Source: Carettochelys insculpta
Taxonomy: Eukaryota > Chordata > Testudines > Carettochelyidae
Direction: 5' to 3'
DNA length: 64,000 nt
NCBI RefSeq assembly: GCF_033958435.1
Contig: NC_134160.1
Location: forward strand, 15,487,001-15,551,000
Part shown: positions 1-9,790 of the stretch, piece by piece
How positions within the stretch are numbered: the first letter of the stretch is position 1
Layout: each line of letters opens with the position of its first letter
Notes under the pieces: model-generated
Told to the model about the DNA's origin: nothing
The model's input: the letters and a program-made list of their open reading frames with translations, nothing else
Database searches by the model: none
Position numbers and translations under genes: made by a program

Positions 1-1511
1 TGTCAGCCAACAATTAGCCGTGCTCTGAGATGTCAATTGTCAACACTGGGCAAGTGAAGAGTCGAGCCTTTGAGAAGCAGGCAGGAGACTGGAAGGAATC
101 GCCAAGGAGGAGCTACCACCATCCTCAGTAGGTAAGGATACCAGGTTTGTCTTGGCCAGTTTGGGGCTATTACTGTTATTTTGCCCCCGCCCCCGTTTTC
201 AGGAGGACTCATTGGATTAGAGGTAATGGTGGAAATGCGTTGAGCAGGGAAGTGTTTCAGCTTATTGAGAATGCATATCCTGGAGATTGTGGTCTCAGAC
301 CTGGTCTGCAACAGCAGGTTGGGCATTGGTGTTGATGCTGGTGGCAAATAGGTCTATGCTGGGGTCTCCCCTTTATTTGAACAATGTTTTTAGGAAACTG
401 GAACTGATTTCCCATTTGTATTTGTTGGTGAAGCATCTGCTGATATCATCTGTGATAGTGTTGTTCTTGCCCGGTAGATAAATCGCTGTCAGAGTAATGT
501 TGCGTGGGATGCGTTGCCTCCATACACAGGGTGTATGGTCATGCTCTGCCATGTCTGTTTATATAAAATATGGTCATTATACAGTCTGTTAGTATCTGTA
601 TTGTTCTGTTTGCCAGTAAATGCAAGAATTGTTGGCATGTTCTGTGAACTGCTAAGAGTTCCAGGAAGCTGATATGTAAACTGGATTCCTTGTGAGACCA
701 CTGGCCTTGCACATCGTGTTTTGCAAGGTGAGGGATGCATCTGTTGTCACTGTGCATGGAGGAGATGGTTTTAAGAATGGTACTCCCTTGTGTAAGTTGT
801 CGGGTACTGTCCACCAAGATAGTGATTCCTTGTTCTTGAGCGGCACCAATAGCGTTTTGCCTGGGTGGTGAAAGTGGGGTCTGAATACTGTATGTAGCCA
901 CATCTGAAGGGGTCTCATGCAAAGTGTGCATTCACGATTATGAATGTTGCAGCTGCCACGTGGCTGAGAACTTGAAGGCAGGATTTCGTCGTTATCTGGG
1001 GACTGCTCTGTATGTGATGAATTAGACTGACAATGTTCTCTGTGGTGGCTGTGGCTGTTGTACAGTCTACGTAGGCCCCTATGAACTTCAACTTTGAAGA
1101 TGGCACTGGAGTCCGAGCTTGTCAAAGAGGGTTCTGGTTACAGCAATCACACTTTCTGTGGCTGTATAGAAAGGCTCTTCCAGAAGGCAATCATTGAGAT
1201 ATGTGAAAATGGTTATTCCCATAAACCCTAGGTGTTCTGCCACCACTGCTAGGACCTTGGAAAAACTCGAGGTACAGAGGATAAACCAAATGGGAGTACA
1301 GCAAAATGAAAATTTGGCTGCACACTGCAAATCATGGAAATCATCTGTGTGTGGGATGTAAGAGTCCTGGAGGTCGAGGGTAGCCAAGCAATCTCCCTTC
1401 TCCAGGGTAGGAAATATTGTGGCAAGAGACACCATTTTGAAGCAATTGAGATTGTGCAGGTCAAGGATAGATCTCAAGTCCCGTGTCTTTTTGGGTTAAG
1501 GAAGCAGTGAG
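1..1511 (-). pseudogene. Old DIRS copy D0: RNase H and reverse transcriptase remnant
   Basis: This is the pol part of a degenerate DIRS retrotransposon, read on the minus strand and cut by the window edge. Its translated pieces align in order with the younger copies A, B and C. Positions 33-347 match the C-terminal RNase H tail (the PNWPRQTWYPYLLRM stretch against WDRQQWFPLLLRM in A). Positions about 540-1125 match RNase H. Positions 1088-1477 match the RT palm, with LDLQDSYIPH as motif A and YLNDCLLEE in place of the catalytic YLDD box. Stops and frameshifts break it throughout, and the D to N change in the YxDD box alone would disable the enzyme. The YR gene and left terminal repeat would lie before position 1. 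Confidence 0.8.
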
Positions 1512-1932
1512 AGTAGAAGCACAAGACCTATGAGGATAGGCTGAGGGATTTGGGCTTGTTTAAGTTTACAGAAGAGAAGACTTAGAGGTGATTTAATAGC
1601 AGCCTTCAACTTCCTGAAGGGGAGCTCTAAAGAGGAGGGTGAGAAACTGTTCTCAGTGGTGTCAGATGGCAGAACAAGGAGTAATGGTCAGAAGTTGAAG
1701 AGAGAAAGGTGTAGGTTAGATATTAGGAAAAACTTCTTCACCAGGCGGATGGTGAAGCATTGGAATGTGTTGCTTAGAGAGGTGGCAGATTCTCCGTCCC
1801 TTGAGGTTTTTAAGTCCCGGCTGGACAAGGTCCTGGCTGGGATGACTGAGTAGGGGTTGATCCTGCTTGAAGCAGGGGGCTGGACTAGATGACCTCCGGA
1901 GGTCCCTTCCAGCCCTGTGATTCTGTGATTTT
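1512..1932 (+). mobile_element. CR1 LINE, 3' fragment inserted in D0
   Basis: A 5'-truncated CR1 retrotransposon in plus orientation. It carries the usual end of the CR1 ORF2 and 3' UTR, including a GGCTGGACTAGATGACCTCC stretch, and it ends in the CR1-type octamer repeat ATTCTGTG at about 1920-1930. It separates the RT fragment of D0 at 1-1511 from the RT N-terminal and gag fragments that follow, so it inserted after D0. The left boundary is approximate (within about 10 bp). Confidence 0.88.
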
Positions 1933-2779
1933 CCTCTGTGTTCTTTTGGCATAGGCTTTATGGCTCCTACTTGTATTAGATACTGGAAATCCTTGGTGAG
2001 GGCCTCCTCCTGAGATAGGTCTTTGAAGAGGAACCTGTTGGGGGAGTAGGCAAGGGATTAGGTGTAAAAGGGATGCAGCAGCCAGTTTGCACTATCTCCA
2101 GCATCCATCTGTCCGTGGTGATGTTATTCCACACATGGCAGAAACGTGTCAACCTGTTTCCAAATGTCTTTGCTTACGAGTGCTGCCCTGGAGATTTCAG
2201 GGCCAAGTTTCTCTCAACCAATCCTTCAAAAGTGGTTCTGTCTTGATGTAGAAGAGGGTGTAAAGTGATTCATCTGTTGACAGTGTCTGTGTTGTCCCTG
2301 TTTCTGCCTACTGGTCCAAGTACCTCTGTAGCTGTGTGAAAGGTATAGGTTTGTACCTTTGACTGAAATATCTCCCGTATTTCCTCTTTGGTAGAGAGAG
2401 ACGTACTTCAAGCATTTGAGGGTGGATTGGGAGTGCAGCATCAGTGGACTCGGTGAAAAGTTTGGAGCCCTTGATGGGGAGGCCCTCAACTGTGGCCTGG
2501 ACCTCTTTTAGGAATTGGGATAATTGTAGCCATGACACACTCTTCACAACTACCGCCACAGAAATGGACCGTGTAGCAGGGTCTGCTGAGTGGAGGGCAG
2601 CCTGCAGTGCCATTCATGATAACACTGCACCCTCACTGAGATTATGCTTAAACTGTTCCTTTTTTGTATCAGGCAACTGCTCAATAACGCCTGTCATCTG
2701 AGCAAAGAAATCATTCGTATATTTTGCCAACAGGGAGGTAGCGTTGGCAATATAATTTGCAGAGAGGCTGAGAGAAGAG
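1933..2779 (-). pseudogene. D0 continued: start of RT and C-terminal part of gag
   Basis: The DIRS copy D0 resumes after the CR1 insertion. Positions around 2090-2200 match the RT N-terminal segment found at 9400-9450 in A (the TDKWVLEIIATGYA region). Positions 2308-2613 translate on minus to a clear relative of the gag C-terminal part: ATRSISVAVVVKSVSWLQ matches ARSTATAVVMRRESWLQ in A, followed by the KLFTEST/KLFAEST motif and a basic, aromatic tail. The gag match runs to 2779 (IANYAVHLAN-like region) and then stops abruptly at the left end of D1. It resumes beyond 12264. Confidence 0.8.
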
Positions 2780-2864
2780 GAAGTTACTCACCGCCTGCAG
2801 TGAAGATGGTTCTTCGAGATGCGTGACCTTGGGGGTGCTCCACTCAGGGTGTCAGTGCATCCTA

Positions 2865-3179
2865 GGCTGTGTCTACACTTGCATTCCTCTTTTGAAAGAG
2901 ACATGCAAATGAGGTGCAGTTTTACGTATCTGGCGCCTCGTTTGCAGTGTAGACATGGCTCTTTCAAAAGGAATCCCCATCTTTGAAAGAACCCTTCCCA
3001 TAAAAAAAGGGAAGAAGGGTTCTTTAGAAGACAGGGATTCCTTTCAAAAGAGCTGTGACTACACCGCTTTTCTTCTTTCAGAAGAATATGCAAATAAGAC
3101 ACCAGATATGCAAATGTGCACCTTATTTGCATTTTCAATTTCCCTCTTTTGAGAGAGGAACGCAAGTGTAGACACAGCC
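2865..3179. mobile_element. Harbinger-like MITE, 315 bp, inserted in the terminal repeat of D1
   Basis: The left end GGCTGTGTCTACACTTGC and the right end GCAAGTGTAGACACAGCC are perfect inverted repeats, and similarity between the ends continues inward for about 15 bp more. The element is flanked by a 3 bp duplication, CTA. Short size, terminal inverted repeats, a 3 bp duplication and no coding capacity fit a nonautonomous PIF/Harbinger-type element. The superfamily is inferred from duplication length and resemblance to the copies at 39905 and 56840. Confidence 0.8.
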
Positions 3180-3349
3180 CTAGTGCTGGTGCTCAGAGAT
3201 TCTTCTATATCCATGGTTTTCTCATGCCTCGCATGAACCAGTAGTACCTCCTCATGTTATCTGGTGCACGCGTGGTGCTGGACCCCTCTGTTCCTTCTCT
3301 ATCCCACAAATAGAGCAGGATGCTCCAAAGCAGGGGAAGAAGGGAGGGA

Positions 3350-3445
3350 AGCAGAGCACCCATTGGGGGACACATCTCAAAGAACCACCGTTATAGCAGA
3401 AGATGAATAACTTCCTCCTCTTTTTCAAGTAGTGTCCTCACGGTG
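3350..3445. repeat. Degenerate ICR of DIRS copy D1
   Basis: The segment contains CATCTCAAAGAACCACCGTT, complementary to the left tip of D1, followed by a decayed TTTTTCAAGTAGTGTCC segment, complementary to the right tip. The same arrangement is seen in A at 6424-6524. It marks the left end of the coding body of D1. Confidence 0.65.
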
Positions 3446-3479
3446 ACGATAAAGCAGCAGTTGCACTTTGGAGGTGGGT

Positions 3480-4288
3480 TTGGAGCTCAGTAACAATCAC
3501 AGCCGACAGAACTGCTTGTCTCGCTTGAGTGAAGGAAGCGATGGAAGATGAGAAAGCACAGTGCTGTGCAAATGTGGAGCTGGAAGACCACACAGCTGCC
3601 TGGCATATATCCATAAGGGAACGTATGTTCTTGAGGAAGGTGGTAGTGGAGGGTACAGCCCAGGTGGAGTGGGCAGTGACAGCGGCCGAGAGTTCTCACT
3701 GATGAAGTGCTTAACGTGTGGATACCTAAGGAAATCCACTTAGACAGCTGCTGGGATGAGACTGGTTGGCCTTTGGACCATTCTGCAAAGGCCGGGAACA
3801 ACCTTGGGGATTTACACCAAGATTTCGTGCACTCAATGTAAAACGCCAATGCCCGACGGACAACCAGGGTGTGCCTCGCCACATGCGCAGGATCAGAGTG
3901 AGGCTTCGGGAAAAACGTTGATAAGTGAACAGGTTCACGAAGGTGAAATGGAAAGGGAACCTTGGGAACAAACTTACAATGAGGGCAAAGGGTGACCCTA
4001 TCCCTGGTAAACGCACTATAAGGAGGTTGAGACATGAGAGCTCCCCAACTCTCCTGACTGATGTGATGGTGACTAAAATGAGACCTTCACTGACAAATGG
4101 AGCCAGGAACATGTTGCCAGGGGTTCAAATGGTTTCGTGAGGCACTTGAGAATGGGGTTAAGGTCCCAGATAGGGACCGGAGGACATACTGATGGAAAGG
4201 TGTTTTGCAGGCTCATCAGAAAAAGTTTGGTAACAGGATGGGCAAGGAAGGAGATCCCATCATCCACCCTTAATATCCCATTTTTCAC
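3480..4288 (-). pseudogene. D1 tyrosine recombinase remnant
   Basis: Broken minus-strand frames align in order with the 398-residue YR of copy B. FAHP..KLFL corresponds to the N-terminal helical domain, SVRRVGEL carries the conserved arginine of box I (SARRVSEL in B), and FVPKVPFPFH, FYPKPH and VRRALAFYI match the core. The enzyme would have integrated the circular DIRS DNA by strand exchange. Several frameshifts and stops make it inactive. The N-terminal part of YR is missing because the element jumps straight to gag at 4289. Confidence 0.75.
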
Positions 4289-5755
4289 TTGATTTATCCT
4301 GGGGAGTGGAGTGGAAATTTGGTTTTGTTTTGGACAGCATTCGCGACTAGCGAGTTCGGCTATGGGTGGATAAAAAGAAACTCTGCATTTTTGGAGGCCA
4401 CAAAGTATTTGTCAGCCCCTTTTTTTCATAGGGGTGATAGAAGACAGCATTTGCCCAATAACGTTGGTGGGGTCCATAATGCCTCATCCACTAGCACTGC
4501 CACTCACAATGAAGAAGTTGGCTGCAGGGTGTGAAGGAGCCTGTGCTGTTTGACTGGCACCTCTTGCAAGTCCTCTTCCTGTGCCAGGGCCATCCAACAG
4601 AAGAGGTTCTGAAAAACTTTGGTGTCATCCGCAGAAGGAGGCAACACCGACAGCACTGTATCATGTGGCGAGGATGAGGAGGGTTCAAAAGAGTGGAGTG
4701 ATAGTGCTTGCTACAATCACCACTACAGTGCTGAATTGTGGTGATAGGGATAATGATGCGTGAAACACGGTGGAGGTGGTTGCAGGTATGCCGTAGCAGG
4801 TGGCATGTCTTGCCGGGTTGCATGCATGGTGCTCGAGTGTTGGGAGGAAAATATACTCCAACAGTTGGAATCTCCAGCATCTGAGGTCTGGTTCCCAATG
4901 TGCCTGAGAGTCCCAATCTCTGGGACAGGCATGGGGACGTGGACTGTACCAGGGAGGCACGGTGTGGAGAGTTGAGTAGCGCCAGAATTGGTGCTGGTGT
5001 ACTGACAGCGGTGAGTTGGTTCATCACTGCTTTGACACTGTGCTATGCTCTGGTGCTGGCTCTTCTAGTGGTGCGGTGCCCCAGTGTTGCCTTGGTGCCG
5101 TTTCCAACACTTCATGGGTGTGAAGTGATGTCACCTCCTCCTGCGATGTTGCAGCCTTGGTGCTATGCGGTGCCATGTCCAGGGACTGTTGTGAGCAGCG
5201 CTGTACAATGACTTGGAGCAGTGCTGCTTATGCTTTGCTTCCAGCGTGGAGGGTGGTGTCTTGGTCTTATGAGACCTTTTGTGCCCCTCGATTGAGGTAG
5301 CTGAAGCCAGTGGTGCCAACAGCATTGGAGGCACCAAGTGCTTCCAGCTTGGCTCCAACAGTGCTCTCTTCTGCAGTGCCGGCAAAGATGGTGCTGGGGA
5401 GGACACAGCAGGTTTTTCTACTGGCATGAAACATGAAGATCGCACCGGAAGCCAGGAATGTGCCAAAGATGGATCTGATGCCACAGGAGGGGTGCCAACT
5501 GAGGCAGAGGGACGTTTCAAGTCTGTACCTTTGGTCTCCTGTGCTGAGGACGCCACTGGTTGGAGGGACTTCTTGTATAAATACGTTTTGAGCCTGTTGG
5601 CTCCGTCCTTTCCAGCCCTCGTCGTGAGGCTGGAACAGTGGGTACAGGAGCTGGTGTCCCTCACCCTAGCATTTAATGCAGAATGCATAGCCAGCAGAGG
5701 CCAGCATGGCTTCTCTGCACGTAGCGCACCGCTTAAAGCCTGGGGAACCCGGCAT
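4289..5755 (-). pseudogene. D1 gag remnant
   Basis: Degenerate DIRS gag. The stretch around 4320-4440 corresponds on minus to the KKYFVPAKGMEFLFSHPQPNS region of A. The N-terminus is clear at 5666-5755, where MPGSPGFKRCATCREAM matches MSSSGFKKCESCREAMP of A, including a CxxC pair. The start codon lies at 5753-5755. The middle is Ser/Pro-rich and low in conservation. No continuous frame remains. Fusion to the YR at 4288 shows a deletion of the gag C-terminus, all of RT and RNase H, and the start of YR. Confidence 0.72.
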
Positions 5756-5803
5756 AGCAGTGACACAGCAAAAAAAGAATTGCAACGCTACTAAACCACA
5801 CAC

Positions 5804-5852
<49 letters not shown>

Positions 5853-5861
5853 GTGAGTGAG
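5804..5861. repeat. (GA)n microsatellite with GAGT end
   Basis: About 58 bp of GA dinucleotide with one AA interruption, ending in a few TGAG units. It lies in the leader of D1, just upstream of its gag start, roughly where the younger copies carry an A-tract on the coding strand. Confidence 0.95.
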
Positions 5862-6160
5862 CGAACTAACATTCACTCCAACAGGGAAGGTAACTTGGAC
5901 AGGAAGGCTACAGTAACAAACTACTGACTGTCTAACTTGCTTTGCAGAGAGGACGAAGCTTGTCTACAGCCAAGGAACTGAGGGGTCCTGCGCCTCACAT
6001 GCACCAGCTAGAACAAGGAGACACTACTGCAAATGCATGATGAGGGAAAACCATGGCTATCACAGCATCTCTGAGCACTGGTGAAAGGCCACACTGACAC
6101 CCAGAGTGGAGCACCCATGGGGACACTACTCGATGAAGAAATAGGCCTTCCTCACAAAAA

Positions 6161-6355
6161 GAAAGGTTACTCACCGTAGTAACGGTGGTTCTTCGAGATG
6201 TGTCCCCGTGGGTGCTCCACATGAGGTGTTGGGCTCACCCGGCGCCGCAGATCGGATCTTCCAAGCAGTCTCTGCCGGACCGCACATGCGCCGGTGCGCG
6301 CCGCTCCCTTGCGCGCTCCTGGCCACGTGCGCGATCCGGTCCCCGACAGTTCCTT
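6161..6355. repeat. Left inverted terminal repeat of A
   Basis: From about 6200 to 6353 the sequence is the reverse complement of about 12092-12250 at the other end. It is GC- and CpG-rich, with a GCGCATGCGC-like core. The outer 39 bp (TTACTCACCGTAGTAACGG and following) are unique to the left tip and include a small hairpin, TTACTCACCG/CGGTGAGTAA, formed with the ICR. Such repeats usually carry the promoter in DIRS elements; that role is inferred here. Confidence 0.85.
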
Positions 6356-6423
6356 GACCAACCGCCTCGGATGCTCCTGCAAAACACTAAACAGAGATCC
6401 GAAGCGGGGAGGATGGGCGGGTA

Positions 6424-6524
6424 GTGGAGCACCCACGGGGGGACATCTCGAAGAACCACCGTTACTACGGTGAGTAACCTTTCTTTCTTCTTCGAGTGTC
6501 CCCGTGGGTGCTCCACATTAGGTG
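6424..6524. repeat. Internal complementary region (ICR) of A
   Basis: Positions 6424-6485 are the reverse complement of the left tip (GTGGAGCACC to GGTGAGTAACC). Positions 6481-6524 are the reverse complement of the right tip (CTTCTTCGAGTGTCCCCGTG to ACATTAGG). The two complements abut with a few shared bases. This is the hallmark of DIRS elements, in which the ICR templates completion and circularisation of the DNA copy. It also defines the true element ends. Confidence 0.9.
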
Positions 6525-6565
6525 ACTACCCAGCAGTAACCCAAGATAAGAAGTGGGTAATCGGA

Positions 6566-7700
6566 TTATGTGCAGCTTGTCCCTGAGAGGACCGCTGTCG
6601 AGAGCTGGGTATCCTCTTGGAATACCCTGTGAAGGGCGTAATGTTTGGTGAAGGTGTCATAGGATGACCAGGTCGCCGCTCTGCAAATGTCTTTTAGCGC
6701 AACGCCCTTGAAAAAGGCTGTTGAAGCCGCCACCGCCCTAGTGGAATGAGCCCTGGGCGTGGCCAGTAAAGGAGTCTTTTTGAGTTCGTAGCACATTTTT
6801 ATGCAGGATACGATGTGCTTCGAGATTCTCTGCGAAGAGAGACCTTCTCCTTTCGATTTGGGAGCAAGAGAGACTAGGAGTCTATCCATTTTCCGGAAGG
6901 ACTTGGTCCTGTCTATATAGAAGGCTAGCGCCCTCCTCACGTCCAGGAGGTGTAGGCGCGCCTCTTTGTTAGAGTTATGAGGCTTTGGATAAAACAAGAG
7001 TAAAACAATAGGCTCGTTAATATGAAACTCAGAAGAAACTTTAGGAACAAAGGCTGGATGCAGCCGTATGCTTACCGCCTCCTTGGAAAAAACAGTGCAG
7101 GGTGGCGTTGCCATAACTACCGCAAGCTCGCTCACCCTGCGAGCTGACGCGATTGCGAGAAGAAAGGTCGTCTGTATCGTAAGGAGGCGGAGGGAAACCA
7201 TGGCCAAAGGCTCGAATGGTGGTTCCGTTAGCGCATTAAGCACCAGGTCCAAGATCCACGAAGGTGGAAGCAGCTTCCGAGGGGGGTATAGGTTTACCAA
7301 CCCTTTGAGGAACCTGGTAACCATGGGATGGGCGAACACCGTGTGCCCTTCCTCTTCGTGTCTGAACGCCAAAATGGCAGCAAGATGGACCTTTAACGAG
7401 GATAGTGAGAGTCCTCCTCTCTTGAGGTCCAGTAAATACTCTAATATTACAGGTATAGGCACCGAAAGGGGGGCTAGCTGTTTGGTAGAACACCATGCCG
7501 TGAAGCGAGTCCATTTCTGCTTGTAGGTCTTCCTGGCGGAAAGTCCTCCTGCTACTTGCTAGGACTTGTTGCACTTCCTCCGTACATGTGCTCTCTAGGG
7601 AGCTGAGCCATGGATTAACCATGCTTGTAGTCACAGGCCTTGGGGGTGCGGATGCACTATGGACCCCTGGGCTTGCGTGAGCAGATCCGGCGCCACCGGA
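6566..7700 (-). pseudogene. A tyrosine recombinase, frameshifted
   Basis: The long frame at 6566-7462 (298 residues from an internal Met) carries most of a DIRS YR. The core has SARRVSEL (box I Arg), RAHSTR (the HxxR box) and TFTKHY with the nucleophilic Tyr near the C-terminus. Compared with B, one extra A near 7540 puts the N-terminal part (upstream to about 7700) in another frame. All four catalytic residues survive in the C-terminal frame, but a full protein cannot be made without the N-terminal DNA-binding part. The C-terminus lies close to the ICR, as in B. Confidence 0.85.
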
Positions 7701-9790
7701 AGGGGCATCGGTGGACGGTCCGACATGCGCAGGAGTAGGGGGAACCATTGCTGTCGATCCCACATTGGGACTATCTGGATCATTTGGGCTCCTTCCCTCC
7801 TGGCTTTCTGTAAGACTTTGTGGATCAGCACTGTGGGAGGAAATGCGTAAAGCAGGGGGCCCCTCCAGGAGATCGCGAATGCGTCGTCCCAGTCCTGCCC
7901 TGGAGCAGAATCGTGGGCACTTCTTGTTGTCTTGAGTAGCAAACAGGTCTGTCTGGGGAAAACCCCATGTGTGAAAAATCGGTCGTAGCAGATCGGGACG
8001 GATCTGCCACTCGTGCGTGAGTGCGAAATGCCTGCTCAGCTGGTCTGCCTTCACATTGTGAGCGCCTGGTAAATACGAGGCTTTCGAGGTTATATTGTTG
8101 GCGATGCACCAGTTCCACAACCGGACTGCTTCCGCACATAAGGCACGGGACCGAGCTCCTCCTTGCCGATTTATATAAAACATGGTGGCGGTATTGTCTG
8201 TACTGATGCCGACTACTTTGCCTTGTATATGGTCTTGAAAGTGTCGGCAGGCGTTGAACACTGCTCTGAGCTCCAGAAAATTTATGTGCAGTGACTGCTC
8301 CGTGGAGGACCACAGCTCTTGCGTCACCTCTTCGCCCATGTGTACTCCCCACCCTATGAGGGAGGCATCTGTAGTGAGAAAAACCGATATTTGTGGTTGG
8401 TGGAAGGGTGCCCCTGTTAGCAAGTTCTTGGGGTTTACCCACCATTGCAGGGATTTGCGCACCTCTGTTGTGGGCGACACCACCCTGTGAACGCTGTGTG
8501 CTGCCGGTTTGTATACGCTCGCCAGCCAGTGCTGCATGCTGCGCATGTGTAACCTGGCGTTCTGTACTACGAATGTCGCTGCTGCCATGTGGCCCAGCAG
8601 CTGTAAGCACGTCAGAACCGGCACCCTAGGGCTGAAGGTGATGACTTGCACGAGGGAGCCGATGGCCCGAAAGCGTGTCTCTGGTAGATACACTCTCGCT
8701 GTAATAGAATTTATGCCTGCCCCTATGAACTCTATGTCCTGTGTGGGGTCTATCTTTATTTTGCCAGATTGATAACTAGGCCGAGCGAAGAGAACGTGCC
8801 TGCTGTGATGCGTATCATGCGTAGTACCTCCTCCTTCGAGGCCCCTTTGAGTAGGCAGTCGTCCAGATACGGGAATATAAATACCCCCTGTCTGTGCAGG
8901 TAGGCTGACACCACTGCCAAGGTCTTGGTGAAGACCCTGGGGGCCGAGGAGAGGCCAAACAGTAGGACCTTGTATTTAAAATGTTCTTTGCCTACCATGA
9001 ACCAGAGGAATCATCGGTGAGCCGGATGGATAGTTATGTGAAAATACGCGTCTTGTAAGTCGAGGGCTGCGAACCAATCTCCATCGTCTAGTGCCATAAG
9101 GATGGAGGCGATTGTGATCATCCGAAAGCGTTGCTTGCGCAGGTACCGGTTGAGGCCTCGAAGATCTAAGATGGGCCTCCACCCTCCTGTCTTTTTCTCC
9201 GTGAGGAAGTACCTCGAGTAGAACCCTTTCCCTTGCAGTTGCTCCGGCAGTCTTTCCACTGCCCCTATGAGCATGAGATGGTCTACCTCCTGCTTGAGCC
9301 TCGCTACGTGGGAGGCCTCCTGGAGGTGGGGCCTGGGTGGAGGTCGTGGTGGTGGGAGCGACTGGAAGGGGATGGCGTACCCCGTGGCTATGATCTCCAG
9401 CACCCATTTGTCTGTGGTGATCCTTTGCCACTGGTCGTAGAATTGTCGGAGGCAATGGTGGAATAACCGCTTCGGATGACCTTGTGTGATGGTAGTGATG
9501 GCGCAACCCTGGATCTGTGTGTCAAACTTGTGGCCTTTGGCCCTGCCCTGAGGAGGCAAGGCTCTGTTGGGAAAGTCGCCTGGGAGTTCTGTACTGCTGG
9601 TGCTGTTGATGTCGCCCTTGCTCGTAACCCCTGGGGTACTGGGGACGCTGTTGCTGGTACTGGTACCGGTACCGTCTTTGTTGAGGGTAGTACTTTTTCT
9701 TTCTGTATGGAGGGGTGTAAATCCCCAGGGTTCTAAGTGTGGCTCTTGAATCTTTACTGGAATGAAGGACCGAGTCAGTTGATTCAGCAA
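7640..9790 (-). pseudogene. A reverse transcriptase and RNase H, broken
   Basis: Minus-strand pieces at 9011-9790 (RT N-terminus and motif A, LDLQDAYFH), 8756-8998 (YLDDCLLKG catalytic box) and 7236-8693 (RNase H: TTDAS, LELRAVF, STDNTATMFY) together match the intact 733-residue protein of C. A TGA stop at 9011-9013 replaces the Arg after PAHR. A one-base loss near 8759 and a deletion near 7886 shift the frame. The 5' end overlaps the gag frame by about 270 bp in a different frame, and the 3' end overlaps YR, as is typical of DIRS. Confidence 0.88.

Larger units (their letters stand above)
2780..6140 (-). mobile_element. Old DIRS copy D1, internally deleted, nested in D0 gag
   Basis: A degenerate DIRS element on minus. 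Its left tip starts with GAAGTTACTCACCG and its right tip ends with GACACTACTCGATGAAGAA, both matching the tips of A, B and C. Between them lie the left terminal repeat (split by a MITE), an ICR near 3350-3445, a YR remnant and a gag remnant. The RT and RNase H genes are missing: the YR match ends near 4288 and gag sequence begins at once. The flanking DNA on both sides is gag of D0, so D1 inserted into D0. A GAA trinucleotide is present at each junction. Confidence 0.78.
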
